From Actinomycetes bacterium (lineage in GTDB: Bacteria > Actinomycetota > Acidimicrobiia > Acidimicrobiales > Microtrichaceae), in contig JAEZAI010000014.1 in assembly GCA_023427825.1 (NCBI GenBank), positions 1 through 5,061 of the forward strand: a stretch of 5,061 nucleotides of DNA. Reading direction: 5' to 3'. Position numbers and translations under genes: made by a program. The notes beneath the pieces are model-generated. The model did not search any database and was not told where the DNA came from. It saw nothing but the letters and a program-made list of their open reading frames with translations. Numbering within the stretch: the first letter of the stretch is position 1; each line of letters starts with the position of its first letter. Of this stretch, positions 1 through 4,626 are shown one piece after another.

Positions 1-242
1 GCTTCATCGCACGGGCACTCGTGCCCGGACCGGACCCCATGGGCGTGCTCGGCACGCTGGTGCTCGGTCTGGTCGGATCCCTCATCGGCGGCTTCCTGGG
101 TTGGTTGCTGTTCGGACGTGACGCCGACGACGGCGCGCTGCAGCTGTCCGGCATCATCGGCTCGATCATCGGAGCGGTGATCGCCCTGCTGATCTTCCGG
201 GCCATCACCAAGGGCAGGAGCGGCACTCCCACCCGGGTCTGA
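1..242 (+). CDS. GlsB/YeaQ/YmgE-family stress-response membrane protein, 5' end cut off
   Basis: Small integral membrane protein; the family is linked to general stress response, but its biochemical activity is unknown. Reading in frame from base 3 gives FIARALVPGPDPMG, which matches the conserved loop after the first membrane helix of this family (usually G-[LF]-IAG-A-x-A--PG-x-DP-G). The reading frame therefore continues to the left of the window, and a GTG at 21 lies inside conserved sequence and is not the real start. Two glycine-rich membrane helices are visible: about bases 42-115 (VLGTLVLGLVGSLIGGFLGW) and 138-200 (LSGIIGSIIGAVIALLIF), separated by a short acidic loop (RDADDG). A basic tail follows, then TGA at 240-242. 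About 79 residues are visible; the family is usually 80-100 long, so roughly 10-15 residues including the first helix are missing. The family assignment rests on recognition of the pattern, not on a search. Confidence 0.82.
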   Translation, partial: FIARALVPGPDPMGVLGTLVLGLVGSLIGGFLGWLLFGRDADDGALQLSGIIGSIIGAVIALLIFRAITKGRSGTPTRV

Positions 243-280
243 CGGTCCGGGGGCGCGCCACCGAGGCGCCCCCGGAACCG
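243..280 (+). terminator. GC-rich intrinsic-type terminator hairpin after the GlsB-like gene
   Basis: The hairpin starts immediately after the TGA at 240-242. Perfect 11-bp arms TCCGGGGGCGC (246-256) and GCGCCCCCGGA (266-276) enclose a 9-base loop. The stem extends by CGG/CCG (243-245 with 278-280) around one bulged A at 277. There is no T-run after it, which is common for hairpin terminators of high-GC actinobacteria. The next gene is convergent, so the hairpin may stop transcription from both sides. Confidence 0.75.
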
Positions 281-318
281 CTCCCCTGCGCTCGCTGCGG
301 GCCGGTCCCTCCGGGGGT

Positions 319-352
319 CGGCCCGCTGCCGCGCCCGGCCCGCTGCCGCGCC
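319..352. repeat. Perfect 17-bp tandem duplication
   Basis: CGGCCCGCTGCCGCGCC occurs twice in direct tandem (319-335 and 336-352) with no mismatch, in the spacer between the convergent GlsB-like and M1 peptidase genes. The next base (353, C) begins a third copy that does not continue. It looks like a replication-slippage duplication; I see no sign that it is a binding site. Confidence 0.85.
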
Positions 353-354
353 CA

Positions 355-382
355 GACCGAAGGGCCTCCTGGCCGCGCGGTC
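355..382 (-). terminator. Possible terminator hairpin for the M1 peptidase gene
   Basis: Just past the peptidase stop codon (minus strand, TGA at 393-391) is a two-part stem. The outer arms are GACCG (355-359) and CGGTC (378-382). A 3x3 internal loop separates them from the inner arms GGCC (363-366) and GGCC (371-374), which enclose the tetraloop TCCT. There is no T-run. The position is right but the stem is weaker than the one at 243-280, which could serve this gene as well. Confidence 0.35.
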
Positions 383-390
383 CGAGGGGA

Positions 391-1800
391 TCAGACCGGT
401 GCCGGCTTGGTCGGCTGGTACAGCCAGGCGTCGAACAGGGCGTCGAGCTGGCGGCCGGACACCTTCTCGCTCAGGGCCAGGAGGTCGGCGGTGCTCACCG
501 GGACCGACGCCGGGCGAGCCGCCCACTGTCGGATGATCGTCCAGAACGCCGTCTCGCCGACCGTCAGGCGCAACGCGTGGAGGAACGCTCCGCCGCGGAG
601 GTAGGTGGCGGCGGCGAAGAGCTCGTCGGCCCCCGGGTCCGCGGTCGGGATGGACCAGAAGGAGCTGGAGGCGGGGATCGACAGCACGAAGTCGTAGCCC
701 TCCTGGGGCGAGTCGGTGCCCTGGCGCTCACCCCACATCCACTCGGCGTAGGTGGCGAAGCCCTCGTTGAGCCAGATGTCGCGCCACTGCCCGAGCGTCA
801 CCTTGTTGCCGAACCACTGGTGGGCCAGCTCGTGGGCCACCGTCGACTCGTCAGGCGCCCCCGCGTAGATGGGGCGGGTCTGGTTCTCGAGGGCGTAGCC
901 CGGGTCGGTGTCGTCGTCGACCACCGCGCCGAACGACGAGAACGGGTACCGGCCGAACTTGGCCTGGAAGAAGTCGATCATGGCCGGCTGCAGGGCCAGG
1001 ACCTCGGCGGTCGCCGCCTGGTCCTCGGGCGAGAGGTCGGTGTCGACGGCGTCGAGGATCGGCAGCCCCGACGCGGTCCGCGAGCGCGTGATCGCGTAGT
1101 CGCCGGTCGCGACCATGGACAGGTAGCTCGCCATGGGATCGGTCGCGACCCACTTGGAGGTGGTGCGGCCGTTCCGGGAGCTCTGGCCCAGGAACGTGCC
1201 GTTGGCCACCGCGGTCGTGCCCTCGGGGACCGTCACGGTGAAGCTGTAGGTCGCCTTGTCCTTGGGCGTGTCGTTCACCGGGTACCACGTGCTGGCGCCC
1301 TCGGGCTCGTTGCCCACGAACGCGCCGTCGTCGAACGACACCCAGCCGTAGAGCGCACCCGTGTTGTCCTCGGGCTGACCTGTGGTCCCGCCGTAGTCGA
1401 CCACGACCACGAACGGCAGGCCTCGCAGCAGCGGCAGGCGCGGCGTGACCACCAGCTCGCCGCCTGCGTGCGTCCATCGGGCCGCGAGCCCGTTGACGGT
1501 CACGCGGGACACCGTGAGGTCACGAAGGTCCAGGTTGAGCGACGAGAGCGTGGCGGTGGCCTTCGCCGCGATCAGGGCCCGGCCGGACAGCGCACGCGTG
1601 GTCGGCGTGTAGTCCAGCGTGAGGTCGTAGTGCAGGACGTCGTAGCCGCCGTTGCCGGCCGCCGGGAAGTAGGGGTCGCCACCGGAGCTGCTCCCCGGCT
1701 GCGGGCCCGCGATGGGGCCGCCGGCCGACGCCGAGGGCGCAGCGGCCAGGAGGAGGGCGCAGCCGAGCACGGCCACGAGGACGATCCGGAGCCTTCGCAT
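391..1800 (-). CDS. Secreted M1-family zinc metallopeptidase (short, aminopeptidase-like)
   Basis: 469-residue exported gluzincin protease, probably an aminopeptidase acting on peptides outside the cell. Residues 1-26 form a Sec signal peptide: MRRLR, a hydrophobic core, then an A-x-A-type site at APSASA|GG. Residues about 50-240 fit the M1 N-terminal beta-sandwich. The catalytic part follows: GYALEN at 301-306 (variant of the exopeptidase motif GxMEN, Glu305 for the substrate amino group), HELAH at 323-327 (zinc ligands His323 and His327, general base Glu324), third ligand Glu346 in NEGFA exactly 18 residues later, and Tyr400 in TYLRGG, the transition-state Tyr position. The protein ends soon after the helical part of the catalytic domain, so the C-terminal domain of PepN-size (about 870-residue) enzymes is absent; short secreted forms are known in actinobacteria. 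A Cys at 14 (VLGC) lies within the signal core and is probably not a lipobox. ATG at 1800-1798 has no Shine-Dalgarno sequence but has a promoter placed for a leaderless message. The real substrate is unknown. Confidence 0.93.
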   Translation of the reverse strand: MRRLRIVLVAVLGCALLLAAAPSASAGGPIAGPQPGSSSGGDPYFPAAGNGGYDVLHYDLTLDYTPTTRALSGRALIAAKATATLSSLNLDLRDLTVSRVTVNGLAARWTHAGGELVVTPRLPLLRGLPFVVVVDYGGTTGQPEDNTGALYGWVSFDDGAFVGNEPEGASTWYPVNDTPKDKATYSFTVTVPEGTTAVANGTFLGQSSRNGRTTSKWVATDPMASYLSMVATGDYAITRSRTASGLPILDAVDTDLSPEDQAATAEVLALQPAMIDFFQAKFGRYPFSSFGAVVDDDTDPGYALENQTRPIYAGAPDESTVAHELAHQWFGNKVTLGQWRDIWLNEGFATYAEWMWGERQGTDSPQEGYDFVLSIPASSSFWSIPTADPGADELFAAATYLRGGAFLHALRLTVGETAFWTIIRQWAARPASVPVSTADLLALSEKVSGRQLDALFDAWLYQPTKPAPV

Positions 1801-1835
1801 GGTCGAACGCTACGAGCCAGGAGCGCCCGTGTCAC
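1801..1835 (-). promoter_or_regulatory. Sigma-A-like promoter of the M1 peptidase gene, leaderless geometry
   Basis: Read on the minus strand: -35 GTGACA (1835-1830, five of six to TTGACA), a 17-base spacer (1829-1813), and -10 TAGCGT (1812-1807, fits the actinobacterial TAnnnT pattern). Six bases (TCGACC) then lead directly to the ATG at 1800. The predicted first transcribed base is at or within a base of the A of ATG, which agrees with the lack of any purine-rich ribosome binding site. The matches are seen in the sequence; promoter activity is inferred. Confidence 0.6.
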
Positions 1836-1901
1836 CGGTACATCTGCGACGCCGCACCCGGCGTCCCGGTGCGCGGTCGGGCCACCGGTCCCCGTGACCG
1901 T

Positions 1902-1919
1902 GCGCCGATCGACCGGCGC
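1902..1919 (-). terminator. Hairpin just downstream of the DUF2630 gene
   Basis: Perfect 6-bp arms GCGCCG (1902-1907) and CGGCGC (1914-1919) surround a 6-base loop, four bases past the DUF2630 stop (TAG at 1926-1924, minus strand). A second, less regular hairpin (GCACCCGG 1854-1861 with CCGGTGC 1866-1872, one bulge) lies further on. Together with the separate promoter at 1801-1835 this suggests that DUF2630 and the peptidase are transcribed separately. There is no T-run, and GC-rich arms this short arise easily by chance. Confidence 0.4.
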
Positions 1920-1923
1920 CCAC

Positions 1924-2169
1924 CTACTGGCGATAGTGCTCGACGGTGTCCTCGGACCGGGCGGTGGCGCCGTCGGGGTCCGCGCCGTACTCCTCGCGGG
2001 CCCGTCGCTGGCGGAGCAGGTCCCAGCACTGGTCGAGCTGTCGCTCGACCTCGTCGAGGCGCGACCGCTCGTCGTCGGCGAGTGCACCCCCGGACGAGAT
2101 CCGCTCACGGAGCTGGTGCTCCTCGTCCACCAGGTCGCCGATCCGGCTCAGCACTGCGTCGTCGTCCAT
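1924..2169 (-). CDS. DUF2630 family protein (81 aa, function unknown)
   Basis: Small soluble acidic protein, about 81 residues, beginning MDDDAVLSRIGDLVDEEHQL. It matches the actinobacterial DUF2630 family: a VDEEH-L-R N-terminal helix, a central helix with the signature LDQCWDLLRQRRA at about residues 44-56, then a GADPD..A..R tail and a terminal VE.Y. The pattern of L and charged residues suggests two antiparallel helices forming a coiled hairpin. No catalytic motif, signal peptide or membrane segment is visible, and no function is established. The start chosen is the ATG at 2169-2167: it begins the conserved region and has GAGGAG (2180-2175) five bases upstream. The open frame extends to 2253, but the extra 28 residues (RWWCRRRAVRC...) are unlike the family. 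It lies 123 bp upstream of the M1 peptidase on the same strand, with a hairpin between, so a common operon is doubtful. Confidence 0.9.
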   Translation of the reverse strand: MDDDAVLSRIGDLVDEEHQLRERISSGGALADDERSRLDEVERQLDQCWDLLRQRRAREEYGADPDGATARSEDTVEHYRQ

Positions 2170-2174
2170 GACGG

Positions 2175-2180
2175 CTCCTC
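2175..2180 (-). promoter_or_regulatory. Shine-Dalgarno site that fixes the DUF2630 start
   Basis: GAGGAG on the minus strand, five bases (CCGTC) before the ATG at 2169. It decides for the 81-residue protein over the longer open frame that begins at 2253. Confidence 0.8.
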
Positions 2181-2206
2181 GGGTGTTCGGGGCGGTGGGT
2201 CCGCTG

Positions 2207-2220
2207 GTGTGCAGTGTGCA
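2207..2220. repeat. Short tandem repeat GTGTGCA x2 in the DUF2630 upstream region
   Basis: Two exact 7-bp copies, GTGTGCA (2207-2213) and GTGTGCA (2214-2220), followed by CC so that the block also reads GGTG...CACC at its ends. It lies 38-51 bases upstream of the DUF2630 start codon, where promoter or operator elements would be expected. A regulatory role is only possible. The rest of the 2170-2417 divergent spacer shows no credible gene. Confidence 0.4.
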
Positions 2221-2358
2221 CCGGACAGCGCGCCGTCGGCACCACCAGCGCACCCGCGAGCGCTCCCACGACCCATCTCGGTCCCACGTCGGCCTCCCTC
2301 TCCGGCGTCGCGCACGAGAGCGACGACCACGGACCGGCAGCTGTCCGGCGCCGCGCCG

Positions 2359-2399
2359 CCGGTCCCGCTGGCGCCCCTGGGGAGGCGATCCGGGACCGG
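2359..2399. repeat. 9-bp perfect inverted repeat upstream of the aldo/keto reductase
   Basis: CCGGTCCCG (2359-2367) and CGGGACCGG (2391-2399) are exact reverse complements separated by 23 bases. Their centres are 32 bp apart, about three helical turns, so both arms would face the same side of the DNA. The right arm ends seven bases before the -10-like TAGATC. It could be an operator pair, or a chance result of the GC-rich sequence. Confidence 0.35.
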
Positions 2400-2405
2400 A
2401 CGGGG

Positions 2406-2417
2406 TAGATCGTCCTC
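2406..2417 (+). promoter_or_regulatory. Possible -10 element and leaderless start of the reductase gene
   Basis: TAGATC (2406-2411) ends six bases before the GTG at 2418, the same spacing as for the M1 peptidase and TetR genes here. It lacks the final T of TAnnnT, and no good -35 is visible 16-18 bases upstream (AGGCGA at 17). No Shine-Dalgarno sequence is near the GTG. This is a weak call resting mainly on the repeated geometry. Confidence 0.3.
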
Positions 2418-3284
2418 GTGACGCAGATGGACTGGACCAACCCGACCCCCGCCACGTTCTCGATCGGCGGCGACCTCCCCGTGACCCGACTCGGCTTCGG
2501 CGCCATGCGGATCACCGGCGACGGGGTGTGGGGTCCACCCGAGGATCCCGATCGAGCGCTCGCCGTGCTGCGCGCGCTGCCCGAGCTGGGCGTGGACCTG
2601 ATCGACACCGCCGACTCCTACGGGCCCGAGGTGTCCGAGCAGCTGATCCACGACGCGCTGCACCCGTACGACGGGATCGTGGTCGCCACGAAGTGCGGGC
2701 TCACACGCCACGGGCCCGGCATCTGGGCGCCGCTCGGGCGCCCCGAGTACCTGCGGCAGGGCTGCCTGATGAGCCTGCGCCGCCTCGACGTCGAACGGAT
2801 CGACCTCTTCCAGCTGCACCGCATCGATCCGCTCGTGCCCGCCGAGGAGCAGTTCGGCCTGCTCAAGGACCTGCAGGACGAGGGACTGGTGCGACACGTG
2901 GGCCTCTCCCAGGTGTCGGTCGACGAGATCGAGGCCGCCCGCGCCGTCCTGCCGATCGCCACGGTCCAGAACCTCTACAACGTGGCCGACCGCTCCTCCG
3001 AGGACGTGGTCGAGCACTGCGAGGCGAACGGCATCGGCTTCATCCCGTGGTTCCCGCTGGCGGCCGGCGACCTCGCGGCACCCGGTGGCGTGGTCGCCGA
3101 GGTCGCCGACGCGCACGGCGCCACGCCCGGCCAGGTGGCGCTGGCCTGGCTGCTGCACCGGAGCCCCGTGATGCTGCCCATTCCCGGCACCGGCTCGGTG
3201 GAGCACCTGCGTGAGAACGTGGCGGCGGCCACGCTCACGCTCTCCGACGACGAGATGTCCCGGCTCGACGCCGCGACCGGCTGA
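2418..3284 (+). CDS. Aldo/keto reductase (NADPH-dependent oxidoreductase)
   Basis: 288-residue cytoplasmic (alpha/beta)8-barrel enzyme that should reduce a carbonyl group with NADPH; the substrate cannot be read from sequence. The overall pattern ([75 protein letters not shown]) is like the E. coli YdbC / pyridoxal-reductase-like branch. The catalytic tetrad is complete: Asp63, Tyr68 (DTADSYG), Lys92 (VATK), His134 (QLHRID). Cofactor-binding elements include GLSQ at 162-165, QN at 184-185, and [14 protein letters not shown] at 254-267 with the Arg and Asn that usually hold the NADPH 2'-phosphate and adenine. No signal peptide. The GTG at 2418 is taken as start because a -10-like hexamer lies six bases before it; an in-frame ATG at 2427 would shorten the protein by three residues and cannot be excluded. 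Divergent from DUF2630, convergent with the amidohydrolase. Seven bases after the stop a hairpin begins, so it is probably a single-gene transcript. Confidence 0.95.
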   Translation: MTQMDWTNPTPATFSIGGDLPVTRLGFGAMRITGDGVWGPPEDPDRALAVLRALPELGVDLIDTADSYGPEVSEQLIHDALHPYDGIVVATKCGLTRHGPGIWAPLGRPEYLRQGCLMSLRRLDVERIDLFQLHRIDPLVPAEEQFGLLKDLQDEGLVRHVGLSQVSVDEIEAARAVLPIATVQNLYNVADRSSEDVVEHCEANGIGFIPWFPLAAGDLAAPGGVVAEVADAHGATPGQVALAWLLHRSPVMLPIPGTGSVEHLRENVAAATLTLSDDEMSRLDAATG

Positions 3285-3290
3285 GGAGAT

Positions 3291-3311
3291 CCCGCAGTCG
3301 CAGCCTGCGGG
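3291..3311 (+). terminator. Terminator hairpin after the aldo/keto reductase
   Basis: Perfect 7-bp arms CCCGCAG (3291-3297) and CTGCGGG (3305-3311) with a 7-base loop, starting seven bases after the TGA at 3282-3284. There is no T-run. A smaller hairpin, CGCGC (3315-3319) / GCGCG (3324-3328) with loop CTCA, follows and may help to stop transcription from the convergent amidohydrolase. Confidence 0.6.
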
Positions 3312-3319
3312 CATCGCGC

Positions 3320-3379
3320 CTCAGCGCGGCGCGGCTGGACTCAGAGCGCGGCGCGGCTCGGCTCAGCGCGGGCGCGGCG
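3320..3379. repeat. Imperfect tandem repeat derived from the 3' end of the amidohydrolase gene
   Basis: Three units each begin CTCAG and continue with CGCGG-CGCGGC: 3320-3339 (CTCAGCGCGGCGCGGCTGGA), 3340-3361 (the same with AG inserted after CTCAG and CTCGG at the end), and 3362-3379 (CTCAGCGCGGGCGCGGCG). The third unit contains the stop codon (TGA, 3365-3363 minus) and last codons of the amidohydrolase. The two outer units therefore look like slippage copies of the gene terminus placed downstream of its stop; each keeps a TGA on the minus strand. Confidence 0.65.
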
Positions 3380-4541
3380 TGAGCAGGTCCTGCGCGTTCG
3401 TGCGCATGATCCGCTCCACGTCCTCCGGCGACAGGCCGTCGAGCTCGGCGATGAACTCGGACGGCTCGGCCAGGCCCTCGACGTGGGGCCAGTCGGAGCC
3501 GAACAGCACGTTGCCGACGCCGACGGCGTCGACCAGGTCGATCACGTCGTCCTCGAAGAACGGCGACACCCAGACGTGGCGCCGGAACAGCTCCACCGGG
3601 TCCTCGCCGAACGTGCCCGGGATCTGCACGTGCACCGCCGCGAGCTTCTTCAGGAGCGGTCGGACCCAGTCCGCGCCGGTCTCCACGGTGGCCATCCGGA
3701 GGTTGTCGAACCGCTCGAAGATGCGGTCGGCCATGAACGACGCCATGGTGTCCCGGATCGGGTTGGCCGACAGCAGCCGCTTGAGCGTCGGCACCTTGAA
3801 CGCCTGCATGTCCTCGGAGATGCCCCACAGCTCCTCGTAGGGGCCGTAGCCGGAGTCGCCGCTGTGGAGCACCAGCGTCACGCCGGCCTCGTCGAGCAGC
3901 GACCAGAACACGTCGTGCCGCGGGTCCCCCGGCGTGCGGCGGCCGTCCACGCCCCACACCGACGTCGGCCGCATGAGCACCACGCGTGCGCCGGCGTCGA
4001 GCGCCCACCGGAGCTCCTCGACCGCCCAGTCGGGGTCGATCAGCGTGATGTACGGAGCGGCGAAGATGCGGTCCTGGTACGCCAGGCCCCAGTCCTCGTC
4101 GAGCCAGCGGTTGAAGGCGCGGAAGGCGGCCACGCACGCCTGCGGATCCCGCTCCAGCGCGGTCTCCATGCCCACGCCGAGCGTGGGCAGCATGATGCAC
4201 GCCTCCATGCCCTGGGCGTCCATGACCGCCAGTCGGGCGTCGCGGTCGCGGTACTCGGGACGCTCCTCGATCGGCTGCAGCTCACCGAACGCGGCCCGGA
4301 GATCGCCGACGCCGGTCCTGGCCCGGAAGAAGTCCGACAGCGAACCCGGCTGTGCCAGGTGCGAGAACGAGGGGTTGGGGATGAAGCGGTTGATCGACCC
4401 GCCCACCAGCAGGCGGCGCTTGCCGTCGACCTCCGCCCACTGGATGGTGCGCTTGGCCATCGCCGGGTCCAGGTGGCGGGTGAAGGCGTCGGTCGCCTCG
4501 TAGTAGTGGTTGTCGGCGTCGACGATCGCGAAGTCCAGCAC
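3363..4541 (-). CDS. Metal-dependent amidohydrolase (Amidohydro_2 / ACMSD-like TIM barrel)
   Basis: 392-residue cytoplasmic hydrolase or decarboxylase of the amidohydrolase-2 group, which includes aminocarboxymuconate-semialdehyde decarboxylase and many uncharacterised actinobacterial catabolic enzymes. Visible features: VDADNHYYE at 7-15, where the usual HxH metal pair is D-x-H (Asp10, His12); RLAVMDAQGMEACIMLPT at 103-120; a barrel strand with RVVLMRP at 186-192; LHSGDSGYG at 225-233 with His226 as likely metal ligand; ETGADWV at 287-293; and FGSDWPHVEG at 347-356 with Asp350, the conserved last-strand Asp, in the GSD-[WY]-PH form typical of the family. The C-terminal helices (SPEDVERIMRTNAQDLL) are also usual. 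The GTG at 4541-4539 is chosen because AGGGGGA (4555-4549) precedes it by seven bases and conserved sequence starts at residue 4. Divergent from a TetR regulator with an operator-like palindrome between, so probably induced by its own substrate or a related molecule. The reaction cannot be named. Confidence 0.9.
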   Translation of the reverse strand: MLDFAIVDADNHYYEATDAFTRHLDPAMAKRTIQWAEVDGKRRLLVGGSINRFIPNPSFSHLAQPGSLSDFFRARTGVGDLRAAFGELQPIEERPEYRDRDARLAVMDAQGMEACIMLPTLGVGMETALERDPQACVAAFRAFNRWLDEDWGLAYQDRIFAAPYITLIDPDWAVEELRWALDAGARVVLMRPTSVWGVDGRRTPGDPRHDVFWSLLDEAGVTLVLHSGDSGYGPYEELWGISEDMQAFKVPTLKRLLSANPIRDTMASFMADRIFERFDNLRMATVETGADWVRPLLKKLAAVHVQIPGTFGEDPVELFRRHVWVSPFFEDDVIDLVDAVGVGNVLFGSDWPHVEGLAEPSEFIAELDGLSPEDVERIMRTNAQDLLTPRPR

Positions 4542-4548
4542 GGTCCGG

Positions 4549-4555
4549 TCCCCCT
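4549..4555 (-). promoter_or_regulatory. Shine-Dalgarno site for the amidohydrolase GTG start
   Basis: AGGGGGA on the minus strand, seven bases before GTG (4541-4539). It supports the GTG start and shows that this gene has a transcribed 5' leader, unlike the divergent TetR gene. Confidence 0.7.
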
Positions 4556-4575
4556 GGGGTGTGCGAGCTGGGCCG

Positions 4576-4599
4576 ACACTAGAACGCGGTTCCAGTTCT
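4576..4599. promoter_or_regulatory. Operator-like inverted repeat between the amidohydrolase and TetR genes
   Basis: ACTAGAAC (4578-4585), GCG centre (4586-4588), GTTCCAGT (4589-4596): a 19-bp inverted repeat with seven of eight arm positions matching. A third half-site, GTTCT (4595-4599), repeats the right arm and pairs exactly with AGAAC (4581-4585). The right side therefore reads GTTCCA-GTTCTT, two half-sites six bases apart. A -10-like TAGTGT for the amidohydrolase (minus, 4581-4576) overlaps the left arm, and the right arms fall in the -35 region of the TetR gene. A protein bound here could block both promoters. The sequence resembles the KstR motif TnnAACnnGTTnnA as I recall it, but with a 3-base centre. 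Binding by the adjacent TetR protein is inferred. Confidence 0.6.
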
Positions 4600-4614
4600 T
4601 GCGAGGACGGGGCC

Positions 4615-4626
4615 TACACTCGACCC
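4615..4626 (+). promoter_or_regulatory. -10 element and leaderless start of the TetR gene
   Basis: TACACT (4615-4620, fits TAnnnT) is followed by exactly six bases (CGACCC) and then ATG at 4627, so transcription should begin at or next to the start codon. No Shine-Dalgarno sequence is present. No good -35 is seen at 16-18 bases; that region is occupied by the operator-like palindrome. Confidence 0.5.

Noticed and set aside
21..242. GTG at 21 as the true start of the GlsB-like gene
   Set aside because: In-frame codons before it (FIARAL) continue the conserved family sequence, and the first membrane helix would be missing.
1747..1800. Lipobox (VLGC, Cys14) making the M1 peptidase a lipoprotein
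   Set aside because: The Cys sits inside the hydrophobic core after only about eight apolar residues, and a better A-x-A signal peptidase I site follows at residues 24-26.
2170..2253. N-terminal extension of DUF2630 to 109 residues
   Set aside because: The extra residues are unlike the family, while the ATG at 2169 has GAGGAG at ideal distance.
577..2421. Long open frame of 614 codons on the plus strand, antisense to the M1 peptidase and DUF2630
   Set aside because: Its translation is rich in R, G, V and E with no recognisable domain and it covers three opposite-strand features. This is the usual antisense shadow of GC-rich coding DNA.
1946..3214. Open frame of 422 codons on the plus strand across DUF2630, the spacer and the reductase
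   Set aside because: Arg/Ser/Pro-rich low-complexity translation, out of frame with a clearly conserved aldo/keto reductase.
2148..3314. Open frame of 388 codons on the minus strand opposite the reductase
   Set aside because: No domain pattern; the opposite strand holds a reductase with a full catalytic tetrad and normal length.
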